Position numbers and translations under genes: made by a program
The notes under the pieces: generated by a model
The model's database searches: none
Told to the model about the DNA's origin: nothing
What the model saw: only the letters and a program-made list of their open reading frames with translations
Assembly (NCBI RefSeq): GCF_010093815.1
Contig: NW_022985549.1
Span: 434,001-498,000 of the forward strand
DNA length: 64,000 nt
Origin: Pseudovirgaria hyperparasitica
Lineage: Eukaryota; Ascomycota; Dothideomycetes; Acrospermales; Acrospermaceae
Reading direction: 5' to 3'
Shown here: positions 10,705 to 22,031 of the stretch, piece after piece
Layout of the letters: each line of letters opens with the position of its first letter
Numbering within the stretch: the first letter of the stretch is position 1

Positions 10705-12390
10705 TCACTGCCGCACCGACCTCCCAATCTGCCAAATCACATTACACTGCCCCTGCGTCACCGAACTCACCGTCTCCATCCCCGTATTCGAATTCTGAAA
10801 CAGCACTCTAGTCCCATAATTCCCGCTCCCACCCGTTCCATACGCCGCCCAGCGCGGTCGACCTGGGGGCATGTACGTGTTCGGGTCATAGCTACGAATC
10901 ATGCTGGCCCAGTAATTCTGAATATCCGTGCCGGCCTGCGTGCTGTGGCCGTCCGTGGCGAATATGTCGCCCATTTCGGCGACATGTGTCGCGGCGCCGA
11001 CGTCCCAGCGGTACACCCAGGTCTTTGCGTTTGCGGGCTGGGTGTTGGGGTAGTCGGCATACACGAACCCGCGGGCGAAAGAGAGCGCGGGACAGATATA
11101 TTTGAAACGGCCGAGCATGTCGGCCGCGTACTGCGTGTATGTCCCGTCGGAGCCGGGTCCGGAGAAGACGGTGTGGAGGTTGTTTATGTCGGAGTCTGTG
11201 ATCTTGGGGAACTGGGCTTTGATGAAGTCGTCTGCGTTTTTTTGGGTCTGTTGGGGCCTTAAGCCTGCATTAACAAAGCTGTTTCCTTCATTAGACGTGC
11301 TTCCGAAGATTGCTGGCACGCGCACAAAGTGTTTGGCGTCGAGTTCCCCGTAGGTATAGTTTGCAATTATCCTGTTGTCAATGGAGGGACCCCAGAAATA
11401 TATTGGTGCTTGATTCGTGCCAGGAAATGCGGTGGGGACGGTTTTGGCTTGTTGTTGAAAATATGTCACATTCTGCCTACGTAGACAGTCGAGAGTGGAC
11501 GGGGTTCCAGAGCATTTGGTAGCTACGACGAGGCGGTCATATTGAAATTGGGCTTCAGAAATCGTCAACAGTGGTGGTAGCGATGGTGCTTGAGACGCAA
11601 TAGCGTGGAAGAGGTTGTCGTTACGACCACCGTATGCTGTCAGATGGATGGCGACTGAACCTGCTTGCTGTCAGATAGATGGTCACCGAACTGCTAGACA
11701 GATGGTACTGGACCTGCTCCCGCACTGGCACCATCAAGGAATACGTGGCCTGGATTGCCGCCAAACTGCGCAATGTTCTTTTGAACCCACTGGAGAAGCT
11801 TCCTCTGATCAAGGATACCAGCGTTTGTGGCGGCTGTATTGCTGTTGTAGATCTCGGATGAGGCCAGGAAACCATATACTCCCACACGATAATTAAACTG
11901 GACCACTACAATGTTGTTTTGAGCAGCTCGCATCAGACCAGTCGCGTTTCTGTTTCCGTCACCGTTGTCGTTGAACCCTCCGCCCTGGATATAGACATGT
12001 ACAGGGAGCTTGCTAGTTGTCGTCGCAGCTGTAGGTGCCCAGACATGAACGTATAGGCAGTCTTCAGCGTCTTGAGTGTTAACATTATCACCCACTCCGA
12101 TACAGGCTGTGCGTTTGGTCTGCAGATGATTAAACACCACTGACCTACGAAAGCTGAGAATTAGCACCTACCGATATGGCATCCTGCGTACCGCTTGTAG
12201 TCGGTGGATCCTGCGGCGCTGCAAATCTAAGAGCTCCAAGGGGCGGTGCAGCATATCGCATGCCAAACCATGTCGAAATGCCGTTTGCTTGAACCTGACC
12301 TTGGTATTTGCTATATCCCAAGTCTACAACAGTCTGAACTGCGAGACTTGGCCCAGCGAGGAGGGTGAATATAGTTGCAAGAGTAAACAT
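10705..12390 (-). CDS. Secreted type-B carboxylesterase (alpha/beta hydrolase), 534 aa
   Basis: Exons 12390-12168, 12139-11714 and 11660-10705; introns 28 and 53 bp. The first intron (12140-12167) is unusually short for a fungus, so that junction is less certain. The start ATG opens a signal peptide (MFTLATIFTLLAGPSLAVQ). Type-B features: GMRYAAPPLGALRF near the N-terminus, EDCLYVHVWAPT, the oxyanion region YIQGGGFNDNG, nucleophile elbow GASAGAG (Ser), acid TSNEGNSF (Glu) and ATHVAEMGD (His). The usual GESAG has Ala in place of Glu. Enzymes of this family hydrolyse carboxylic esters outside the cell; the substrate (lipid, sterol ester, toxin, feruloyl-type) cannot be told. The second intron is built of diverged copies of flanking exon sequence (see the repeat entry). 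Confidence 0.92.
11635..11717. repeat. Three diverged copies of a ~30-bp unit spanning an intron
   Basis: Copies at 11635-11665, 11666-11695 and 11696-11717 (the last shortened by a few bases). All share a CAGAT(G/A)GATGG-like core and end in (A)CCTGCT or ACTGCT. Intron 11661-11713 of the esterase lies inside them. On the coding strand the donor AGCAG/GTCCAG comes from the first copy and the acceptor AGCAG/GTTCAG from the last. The arrangement fits intron creation by tandem duplication of an AGGT-containing exon segment. Confidence 0.8.
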
Positions 12391-14264
12391 TGTAATGTAA
12401 AAAAGTGAGCAGCTTCGCGTTAATAGATGTGCTGCATCTAAATAAATCTCCGACCACACACTCGGCCATTTGACGTTTATATCGGTATTGAGGTCTAGAC
12501 CATTAACGAGCCATCCGACGACGGCAGTTGATTCCTCGAGGCGCAGCACAGCACCACTTTGTTACTGTATTCAAGGCGGCCAATTCACTGGCATTAGGAT
12601 ACCAGACTTGTCCGTGCAGCTGAAGGCATGTAGCGAATGAGAACACATCATGGTGTTTGCGCATGCAAGCTGACAGTACTGCACCGGTCCGGACCTGACA
12701 CAGCAGGCATTTATTGCGATGGGTTCTCAGTCTAGACGTTGTCCCGTCCTTGAATTGGCTCCGTGATGCCGGCGTCAGCTACACATGGAGAAGGTTTTCC
12801 TAGAATGATTGCTGACTAGGACTGCATGTGGATAGATAGGCCTTCTGGGGTGGATAGCCGTATCAAGTGACAACCTTCGTACTGTTGATGACAACCTGTG
12901 GGAGGTATCGTGTGGTATCCAACCACGCCAAGAACAAAAGAAGGAGTTTTGGAGTTGCCGCGAACCCGCAGTCTAATATTAGGATCCAGGAGTCAGGAGA
13001 AAATTGAATCGGCCAGCTAGCGCGGGTGATATTTTGGGCAGAACAACTAATTAGTAACCGCGCTCAGGCATATAATTAACACGTTGGTTTATAGAACTCG
13101 GAAATAGCCCCAGCCTGAGAAATATTACTGTCTGACTACTGCATGAATGGTTCAAAACTGCCACGTGTGCCTCGAAGTGATACCTTCTAGCAGGCCTTTC
13201 GCAGGTATTCGTCCTAAATAGGACCGGGGCCAGGGGCCCGGAGCCAAATATATGTCCGGGCCTCGAGGGTGTTGGAAGCGCGCATGATGAAAAGTAATGT
13301 AACAGTAAATAGACCATAAGTCATGAGAGGGTAATCTGATGACGGCCTTCTAGCGTTGCATGCCATCCCAGATGTCAGGGACAAGGAGAGTAGGGGTGGG
13401 GTAATGCTGGGTATTTTCGTCGCCTGACTCGTGTATATATATATATAGAGTATATGAAATGCCTATTGCAGGATATGTGTCAGTTTCACCCAGTCAGGAT
13501 ATGGACAATGCTGGGAGCACCACATTCGAGGTATGGGTGTGTACTGGGAAAGCCATTTGCGTTCATTGCTCTCTTGTTGCATTATTGTCAAGGAGGAGAT
13601 TGTCAAGGAGGAGACAACGGCGAAATCCAGCACAAAATGAGACCGCTAAGCTAACCTATAACGGCTAGCATCGCTTCCGACCCCATGCCCGTGTCTCATT
13701 CGTCACTCGCGAAGAACCTAATACTGATGTCACTACTCAAATTACTGCACTATATGTCCTCCATCTGCACTACTAGATACCAAATATCTGGCATATCGTA
13801 ATTTAGAAGAAGGGAGGCGTAGTTCATTTCTTTGGATATCAAGATTATTCGGTTGTATGAATGTGAATGGCAGAGGGCCCCGCTAGAACTTCTCATGCCT
13901 CAGTTCTTCTTTTATATCATAGACCGTCGCAACACTATGGTAATGAAAAGATCTCGAACAGACCTCACTGGCATTCGAAAATCTTGCCCTGACAGTCGAA
14001 AAGATACTACATGCCCCCATGATTTCGATTCCTCACCAAACTCCGGAGTATGCCGTGAATATCCGCCCTTCGATACATCCTCAAGTCCCGTCTTCACTGC
14101 CGCCGTCAAATACACCTCCGCACCCAATACCCACCCCATAGTGACAGCATTGATAAGAAACAAGAAGCCATAGCCATAATCTCAAGAATCCCCCTCCTAG
14201 ACCCTAGTCACATAACCACAACCACAACCACAAGCCCATCCACATCCACAGCACCAACCACACC
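12391..14264. other. Gene-poor interval
   Basis: No gene can be supported. A 15-bp sequence (TTGTCAAGGAGGAGA) is duplicated in tandem at 13585-13614, and a short TA run lies at about 13434-13447. On the minus strand a frame at about 14037-14120 reads like a membrane segment (GWVLGAEVYLTAAV) followed by a possible donor, but a stop precedes it and no partner exon was found. The last 80 bases are a CA/CCA-rich leader to the dehydroquinase. Confidence 0.5.
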
Positions 14265-14792
14265 ATGTCAAAACCCCACATCCTCCTCCTCAATGGCCCA
14301 AACCTCAACCTCCTCGGCCTGCGCGAACCACACATCTACGGCTCCACAACCCTCCCCGCTCTAACCACCACCCTCAAATCCCACGCCTCCACTCTAGGCC
14401 TGCACCTCACCGCCTTCCAATCCAACCATGAAGGCGCCATACTCGACCACCTTCACAGCCACTACCCGCAAGCCCAACTCCCAACCTCACAAACCCCTCA
14501 CACCCCCTTCGACTTCATAATCATCAACCCCGGCGCTCTCACACACACGAGTATCGCGCTCCGCGATGCGTTGCTAGGTATTGGGGTGCCGTTTGTCGAA
14601 GTGCATGTGAGTAATGTGCATGCGCGCGAGGAGTTTCGGCATAGGAGCTTTCTGTCGGATAGAGCGGAAGCGGTGATTTGTGGGTTAGGGGTGTGGGGGT
14701 ATGAGGTTGCGGTCGGGTTTGCGGCGAGGTATCTTGCGGCGAAGGGGGTGCTGGGCGCAGAAGGAAAGGGCGAGGGGCAGGAGCTGGGGTGA
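14265..14792 (+). CDS. Type II 3-dehydroquinate dehydratase, 175 aa
   Basis: Intronless. Type II dehydroquinases convert 3-dehydroquinate to 3-dehydroshikimate. In fungi the separate type II enzyme serves quinate catabolism (QutE/Qa-2), while the anabolic step is a domain of the AROM pentafunctional protein. Visible family motifs: N-terminal [20 protein letters not shown] with the active-site Arg and Tyr, [14 protein letters not shown], the [16 protein letters not shown] block with the catalytic His region, and [19 protein letters not shown] with the substrate-binding stretch. The C-terminus is extended by about 20 Gly/Glu-rich residues. No other quinate genes are nearby. Its stop is 175 bp from the convergent ceramidase stop. 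The first half uses C-ending codons and the second half G-ending ones. Confidence 0.95.
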   Translation: MSKPHILLLNGPNLNLLGLREPHIYGSTTLPALTTTLKSHASTLGLHLTAFQSNHEGAILDHLHSHYPQAQLPTSQTPHTPFDFIIINPGALTHTSIALRDALLGIGVPFVEVHVSNVHAREEFRHRSFLSDRAEAVICGLGVWGYEVAVGFAARYLAAKGVLGAEGKGEGQELG

Positions 14793-14967
14793 ACGATCGG
14801 CGAGGATGGGCGAGAACAGAAGCGAGGATGGGATGTTGAAGATTGAGTTCTCGGGGGTTAGGAATATTGGGAAGGAGAAATATAGATTGGCACGCTCTTG
14901 TAGATCGACAAAGAGGAATGAAAATGGAACACGTCATATCATATAGAAGAGGAATATACAAGCACAC

Positions 14968-17335
14968 CTATGAGATGGTAAACTCCCCACTTGTCCCCTC
15001 AAAAGCACTGATGCTACCAAACAACGGCTTCGAATCACCGTAGTATTTAACACGGTACTTCCCAGCGTCTGTCGCGCTGTTCGTCTCCCACGTAATAGTC
15101 ACCTCCGAGAAGCCTAGGGCCTCGTTGGTGCGCTTCCACTCGTATATCAGTTCCCAGTCTTGGTCGTCCCGGACACGCGTCCATGTACTGCCAGATTGCT
15201 TCTCGATGGCCGCGAACGTGTTCTCTAGACGGAGATTGTTGCGTGGATTTGCGCCTTGGAATGTGACTTTGACAGCTGAGCCCTTACTATATAATGATTG
15301 GACGTCGGTGATGACTTGGCCGAAGGATTTGCCGCCAGCTGCATCGAACACAACGCCCGTGATGAAGCTGAGTGCACGGTCGGTGTTGATAGGCGGGTCT
15401 GGTCCGCCAGGCGGTGCAGAGGTCGACGAGTCGGAGAGGTAAGGGAGGAAGGTGCTAGTGAGATTGATATATGCATTTAGAGTATGGGGCCCATACAAGG
15501 TAGATGCGCCCTCATATCGCTGAATGTTGTACTCCTCCTCGGTGGCAATGTAGTGGGTGTAGGAATTGGCTGGACCACCAAGCACAACTACAGGGTCTGA
15601 GCCAGATGGGACAATGTCTGTAGAGGCCTTCGCGATAGCTTCTTTCCAGCGACGACCGGACATTGTGGTCGCCTCTCCGGGACTTACGATGATAAGGAGC
15701 TGGCCGACGCGCATCATCTGGATGTCGACGATATTTGGTGTCCATTCGTATGGGATGTGTATCTCACCCACATCAAGAAGGATCGGCTTCTCTCCTTGAC
15801 AGGCCTTCTGCTCTGGACCGGGTTCTTTAATGACAGCCTTGACGACTTCCCAGAGAGGACTGGCGCTGGGTTCACCGTCATCGCCCTGGGTGAAGTCGAA
15901 TGCGCCAGGACCATCTGAGGTCCCTGCTGCGAAAGAGTATCCAAGAGCTGCAGCACACGTCTTGACAATCGTGCCATTTGGATGTGCGAACGTGTAGTTT
16001 CGCATGTCGTTATACGTATGAAACGATCGAATTCCAGTACCACTGACTGGCGTTAAAGAGCCACCGTAGATACCCTTCGCGCCAGTAAACTGTCGAGTGC
16101 CAATCTCAAAACAGCTCTTTGCGCCCGCATCGTTAAGACCGAAAAATGGGCCTCGACCATGGCAAGCTTGACTTGTACCACCGCATGTACTGTTTTCGTA
16201 AGTGCACTCCTGATTCGAACCATCTTCGCACCAAGCACCGTTGACATTTGGCGTGGTATCACCGACGTTGGCTTGAGAGAAGCCTGCGACAAAGCCCTCG
16301 GCGGCATTGGAGTTTGACTGCATGTCTTTCTCGAACAGATAGGCAGCGACGCCCTTGTTATCTCCGGCCACGATAGAATTATTTCCCAGTAAAGACGTTC
16401 CGTGAACAGGAAACCATGTGAGAACACCGACATCTTTCCCATCGCTGTCTCTGGTGAACTTGACAAGCGTCATAGTCTTGTCAACATTATCCGCGTACCG
16501 AGCTCGTTCTGCTGATGGATTGGCCATGTACGCATATAGACTGCGATTGATGGCAGAATCCTTGACTTGGCCAGTCCCGACGCTGAGACGGCCTTTCGTC
16601 AGACTTTCATGTGCCCGTTTGATAGAGAGCACAGCGCCATCGACGATTGCTTGATAGCTCTGCTTGTCAAAACCCTTGCTGGTGATGGTGGGCAGTAGAT
16701 AGTTTAACCATGCCGCAGGTCCAGAATGAGAGTGTGTTCCAGTGACTGCAATATTCTGACGATTATATACTGAATATTGCGGGCCCAGCGCCGCCACACC
16801 TTTCAGAATACCATCCCGGATGGCAGTATCTCCCGACTGTGTATCTAGCACAAGATAAACAATCCGTTGTGCAGTGTTGTCTGGGTCGCCGACGATGAAG
16901 GCCCTGGAATAAATCCGCTGCCGAAGTCCACTTCCGATTTGAGAAGTGTTGGCATATCCCATGAGGTTTAGTTCGACAACTGGTCTGCATCCGCATCAGT
17001 ATTCAGTGGTGCTCTAGATGGCAGGGTCCCACTTTGCAGACTTATGCAGCCACTCTGTCGCCCAGTGATGGAATGAATACATACCCAGTGATATCCGCCT
17101 TGCCAACGCCGATCATGTACTCAGATCCTGCAGCTTGTCTAACCATCTCTTCATGCTTGTCGCCAAAGATGAACGATTGCACCCTAGAATATGTGCTTCC
17201 ACGCTCTGTAGCGCCTTCATCCTGCCAGTGCCAGTAGTCCACCTCTGGCAGCCCTCGTGTGGACGCAAGTTGGACGATGACCAGAAGAGCCAGGCAAGAT
17301 GCCGCGAGAGCGGCTATGAAGTGTGTGCGAGCCAT
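14968..17335 (-). CDS. Neutral/alkaline ceramidase, 755 aa
   Basis: Exons 17335-17085 and 16984-14968; the 100-bp intron falls at ITG/PVVELN. An N-terminal hydrophobic segment (residues about 5-25) is a signal peptide or signal anchor. The catalytic domain carries KADITG, NLMGYAN, the zinc-site GTHSHSGPA and FPVHGTSL, and the nucleophile loop FSQANVGDTTPNVNG; the C-terminal immunoglobulin-like domain follows. Neutral ceramidases hydrolyse ceramide to sphingosine and fatty acid at the cell surface or in secretory compartments. In characterised enzymes the nucleophile is Ser (human Ser354, Pseudomonas Ser274); here the aligned residue is Thr (codon ACG). A Cys-rich insert follows the loop. The gene is divergent from the SPF27 gene (559 bp apart). 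Confidence 0.94.
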
Positions 17336-17894
17336 CTTTCTTCTCGGAGCAGCACTACCAACGCTAGGAGGAATTGCATGGCTGCGGCCATGGGGAGTTT
17401 TGTATTCCTCAATGTTGAACAGACAGGGTCGCTTAACGGTAGCGATCGACGAGGAGTAGGACTCGGTGGAGTGGCGGTCGTCGGATGTGAGTGGTGATCA
17501 GGGAGATTGAGCCGGTGGTGTTGTTCTTGGATGGGAAGGTCATGGTCATTAGCAGGCCGGAATTCAAGGTTGCGGCCGACTTAGAGGCGTCATTGGAGCA
17601 GGCCCGCCCCCGCAAATTGGGCTATATCGGCTACATCGATCGACCTAATTTAGCTGCACGTTCAAGCAAGGGACAGCCCGTAGGATCACGAGCCACCCAG
17701 TGGAACCGCATGGATGGCAGCCAAGCCGAGGCGCCGAAGCTACTTTTCTTTCACACCACACCTTGATACACTTTGCAGATCATCAAGTTTCACAGACTCA
17801 TCCACCTTCACCTCCACCTCCACACTCCACATCGTACTAGTCAGTCAGACATCCGATTCCGAATACTCCACACTACACCTGCTTCCTGCCGACC
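17336..17894. promoter_or_regulatory. Shared divergent promoter region, ceramidase / SPF27
   Basis: This 559-bp interval separates two divergently transcribed start codons and must hold both promoters. The last 120 bases before the SPF27 start are CT/CA-rich, typical of fungal leaders without a clear TATA box. No specific binding site can be assigned. Confidence 0.5.
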
Positions 17895-18615
17895 ATGTCT
17901 CTAATCAACGAGTCGCACGACTCCCTCATCTGTACGACTTTCCTCCCTCACTCTGGGCCCTTGCGCGTATAGCTGCTGATCGCAAACCCCAGACATCGAC
18001 CCCGTGCCCACAGAAGCAGACTACGTGATTGTCTCGAACCTCATATCCGACGAACTACGGACCGTCGACACATCCGTCACACACCCGCTCCTCCCCCATG
18101 CATACGCTCCGCGGTACCCGGAGCTGTTAGCCAAGGAACACGAGCGCATAGAGTCTGGCGCGGATCGAGAAGTCGGCATAAATCTAAGCCGATATGAGGC
18201 GCTCGAGGCACCGCAGAACACATCTCCTAATAGCGACGAGAAGAACCCACAGTTGCTTGCGCAATGGCGTGAGACACTGCAGAAGGCGTATGCGTCGAGT
18301 TCGTATCTGTCTTGGCGACAGACAAATCTTGGGCTGTTGGAAAAGTATGGGAAGAATCAATGGCTGATTGGGAATTCGCAACTCGAGGACATATTGAAGG
18401 GGCTTGAGACCGAGCTGGCGGAGACTCGCGCTCAGGTTGAACGGATTGAGTACGAGAGGCGGGCGCAACAAGAGGCTGTGTCGGGTGAGATGGCGACATT
18501 GGACGACACGTGGAAGAAGGGAATTGGAAGAGTCATTGAGACGGAGGTTGCTGTCGAGGGACTGAGAAGGGAGATCGTCGAGAGGAAGAGGGGTGGTGCT
18601 ATTATCGCATCTTGA
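17895..18615 (+). CDS. Pre-mRNA splicing factor SPF27 (BCAS2/Cwf7 family), 219 aa
   Basis: Exons 17895-17931 and 17993-18615; a 61-bp intron after codon 12. The start is chosen because MSLINESHDSLI joins in phase to YIDPVPTEADY, restoring the family's conserved N-terminus (Y-D near the start). Family features: NLSRYEAL at about residue 73, then a long coiled coil from about 120 to 210 (LEDILKGLETELAETRAQVER). SPF27 is a core subunit of the Prp19/NineTeen complex, which activates the spliceosome in the nucleus. The first intron close to the ATG is usual in fungi. Stop codon is 510 bp from the convergent PLDc_N gene. Confidence 0.93.
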
Positions 18616-19125
18616 GGCATCGCGGATCAGAACAATAAGGGACAATATGGAGCATCAAGTGGCAACACCAGGACGTGCCTAGTATGTCATTTACATCAAT
18701 ATGAGCTCCGAGCTTGCCGCAAAAAGCGACAGCGGACGATGATGCTTTCTAGTTATAGGAAGTACATCACTCCGGTTCCATCCTAAGGCGCTTAGTGGTT
18801 ACAGTGTGTCGTTGCCCATAAAAGACTGCTGGTGCTCACAGGTAACCATACCAGTGTCACCACCCCTAGTAATGTAAATAGACGCAAATGCGCGAGCAAT
18901 GTAAGCATATAGACGTGGAAATTGACACGATAACATAAATAATATTCATGCTAAATGAAAACGCCTCGTCAGGAATCCGTCAGACTGCTCGCCATCTCAC
19001 CACCAACATTTCGTACTTCCACGGCCATGGTACGAAAACACACACATGCCACACCCACCAAAGTTTCATCCTCATCTCCAGGGTCCGCTTGACCATGGCA
19101 AGTTTCTGATTCGAGCTTCGCCCTC
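18616..19125. other. Convergent 3' intergenic interval
   Basis: 510 bp between the stop codons of SPF27 (plus) and the PLDc_N gene (minus). It contains both 3' UTRs; no frame or structure of note was seen. Confidence 0.5.
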
Positions 19126-19510
19126 TCAGTTCGTGATCGCCTCATATCCACTGCCACTGTTGTGTGCTGCACGGTTGGAGAACAGATAGTAGACAATCAG
19201 ACCAACAACCGGGAAGACAAAGACGCCAACACACCAGAGCACCTTGTGCAGCGTAGGGCGGTTAGACTTGAGGACCTCCACTGCAAAACGGTTAGCCTCT
19301 TGCCTACTCTCATTTGCCTACTCTCATAGTTTGAGGGAAGAGAGAGACAGGGTACGTACTGAACACAATGACATCTAGGATTAGGACGATAAACCCGATA
19401 ATGCCACCGCCGGTGCCATACTGCCAGGTATTACCGCCAGCTGCGGCCGCGTTAACGGGGGCCGCCTCGGCAAGGGCGAAGAGGAGGGAGGCGATGATGA
19501 GCTGGAACAT
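19126..19510 (-). CDS. Small PLDc_N-domain membrane protein, 101 aa
   Basis: Exons 19510-19360 and 19280-19126; a 79-bp intron with an internal duplication of TTGCCTACTCTCA. Signal peptide MFQLIIASLLFALAEA, then a transmembrane helix (GIIGFIVLILDVIVF), a short loop MEVLKSNRPTLHK, and a second helix (VLWCVGVFVFPVVGLIVYYLF) with a polar tail. The pattern helix - evlk - helix ending in P.vG.i.YylF is that of PLDc_N (phospholipase D / cardiolipin synthase N-terminal membrane region). Stand-alone forms are common in ascomycetes and lack any catalytic HKD motif; their role is unknown. Confidence 0.85.
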
Positions 19511-19939
19511 GATTGCTGGGTATCTGTATTGCAGGGCTGTGGGAATATGAGAGGACTTGTGTTGAGTCTCAAGTTATGTATTGTGTGAGGATGAGGGGAT
19601 GAGAAGGAACGGTCAGAGAAGAGGTTGGACGGACTCGTGTGGCGGGGATCCGGTTGCCTAGTATTTGTGACGTAACTTTGGGTGTGGCGCATCACGAGGC
19701 CTGCGTCGGGTGCGTGCGTACCACAACCAGAGATACTAAGAGCGTGTTATAATGAAGTCGACCTGCTATGGTAAATAGTAGATTCCGGGGAGTCTCGCTG
19801 TTATTACTGTTGTTGGCAAGGTCGATGATGAATATGATTAGCCCATCTAGCATCAGTAGCGTTTTTAGACTTTGCTCAAATGTAAACACGACAATCGCAT
19901 CTTTTTACATTCTCTATCGTGTCGATTAACATGGTCGGC
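19511..19939. other. Short intergenic interval
   Basis: 429 bp between the PLDc_N start and the PhoD stop. A 65-codon minus-strand frame (19692-19889) has no family features. No signal seen. Confidence 0.45.
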
Positions 19940-22031
19940 TTAAGTACGGGGATACTGGATGTAATTGACTGGGAAACTTGTGGTGTTCCACTCCCCGGTC
20001 TCCGTGTTCAGGGTCACGTTCGTGCTAATAACTTGGCCCCCCTTTAGATAGCCGTTCTCGACGACTCCGCCCGACAATGGTCTCTGGAGATGGTTGTCTC
20101 CAGCAAGGACCGTGAAGTTGGCGAGGCTCAGCTCTAGAGGGGTCTCAAAGGCCACAGTGGGTGTTCCAAAGTATCGGGCATCCATTCTGTTCTTTGTTAC
20201 ATGCAGCTCGAAGTAGCCACGATAGTACCCCTCAGACCACTGAAGCTCGGGGTTGCTGGTCACAAGCGACTGTGATCGCCGCTGTCCATCTGTAACATTG
20301 GACGCATAACCAGAAGACGACACAGCTGTTCCCGCAAATTCTACGCCAACCGCCCCAAGTCCAGTGTTCTCGTCATAGGCGTGCTCGTCTAGCCAGACGA
20401 GATCTGAGACCCAGTTCGCGTGAGAATCACCTGCGAGGAAGACTGTGTTCTGGATTTTATTCTCGTAGAGATGGTAGAAAGTCCGGTTGCGATTAGACAG
20501 GTAGCCCTATGCTCATTAGACGCATGACCAATTCATCAGAAGCTACTACTTACATCCCACTGGTCGACATTGAATGGCATAGATTGTCCATAGTTGACCG
20601 TCTGATTGATGCGAGAGAAGATAATCTGGTTTCCAATGATTTTCCAGACAGCTCCCCGATTGTCTGACTCGGATAAGGACCGATAGAACCAATTCTCTTG
20701 ACGAGATCCCATCAACGATCGACCGGCATCGTTCGCAATATCATAGATGTAGTCCTCGTTGTATGAGAGGTCAGTAATACTGCGATCATAATTCCGTGTG
20801 TCCAAAATGATCAGATCTGCGATCTTTCCAAGCTTGAAACTGCGCCAGACCCGCAAACCGTCGTCCATATCGACTTGACGAATGGGCATCCATTCAAAAT
20901 AAGCACGTACAGCATTCATCTTACGCTGATCCACACTGACACCACCACTCTTAACGAAAGAGTCTTCAGTGTTATTCATATTACTAAAGCCGTCACGGAA
21001 GCCGTTGTTTGCTTGCTCTTCGCTCTTGTCAGCACTCATGTTATGTTGAACTGGTGTAGCTGTATATCACTCACCATGATCGTCCCAAGTAGGAATCCAT
21101 GGAAACTTTGCATGCGAAAGTTGGAGGTCCGAGTCAAGTCTATATTGACCAATGCGAGTTCTGTAGTCATAGAGACTGAATATCTCCTTTGGTGGATTTG
21201 TGGCTCGAGGGTCCTGACCAAGCACGCCGCGCGATGTTTCGTAGATGTAATCGCCCAGATGAATCTACGGAAGATCAGAGGAGCTCATACTGTCGTATAA
21301 ACTCTGAACCTACCACATAATCGATATCGTCCTTGCGTGCAGCGTTACCATATGCATTAAAATAGCCATTGGGGCAATTGCCGCAGCTGTAGACGGCCAA
21401 ACCTATTTGAGCTTCTTCATCATCTTCTGTGGGAGACGTCTTAGTACGGCCTATAGTACTCTTGACATCCTGGTTGCAAACTTCGAACTGGTAATAGTAA
21501 TTTGTGAATGGCTGTAGGTTGTTGGCCTCGACCTAGATGTTGTCAAAACCAATATGTCTCGTAAAGGATATCATGTCAACTCGCCTTAATAGTCCAATCA
21601 ATGTCACTTGTCGTATACGCAGTTCCACTATCTATGACATTTTTTCCTTTCTCATCAGTCCAGACATTGTATTTGACACAAATTGGATGCGGGTCCGCCT
21701 GGATGTACTTCTCCGTGTCATGGTTGTACAGTGGAACGAGGCCTGAGACAGTGGCGTTGCTCCTATCGGCGTCGATTTGGGGTGCTATCCTCGTCCATAG
21801 TATGACTGAATGTGGGAAAGGGTCTCCAGAAGCCACTCCATGGGTAAAATTCAAGCTCTGGGTGATGTTGTTCGTCCGACGGCGAAGCACAGAGGAACGC
21901 TTTGCAACTTTCGGTACGTCAATACCGAGAGCTGGGTGCCGCCTTGACGGGCTATGGTAATTGAGATTGCCATCGAATGTTGCCGAAACTGTACTTGAAA
22001 AAGCAAGCAGGATTATGAAGAAGAATCGCAT
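19940..22031 (-). CDS. PhoD-type alkaline phosphatase/phosphodiesterase, secreted, 628 aa
   Basis: Exons 22031-21585, 21532-21314, 21264-21075, 21017-20554 and 20506-19940. Start chosen at the ATG opening the signal peptide (MRFFFIILLAFSSTVSA), not upstream codons. N-terminal PhoD_N domain (residues about 60-185), then the metallophosphatase core: VASGDPFPHSVILWTR, SCGNCPNGYFNAYG, HLGDYIYE (metal-binding Asp and Tyr), WDDHEQANNGFRDG, VDQRKMNAVRAYFEWMPIR, IILDTRNYDRS, MGSRQENWFYRSL, IIGNQIIFSRI and FLAGDSHANWVSDL. Many Asn glycosylation sites fit secretion. PhoD enzymes release phosphate from mono- and diesters using Fe/Ca; regulation by phosphate is likely but not visible. The first intron has a GC donor. 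Confidence 0.94.

Noticed and set aside
13832-14173. Plus-strand 113-codon frame and an overlapping minus-strand membrane-like frame
   Set aside because: Neither has a supported start plus partner exon; the minus frame is preceded by a stop and starts without ATG.
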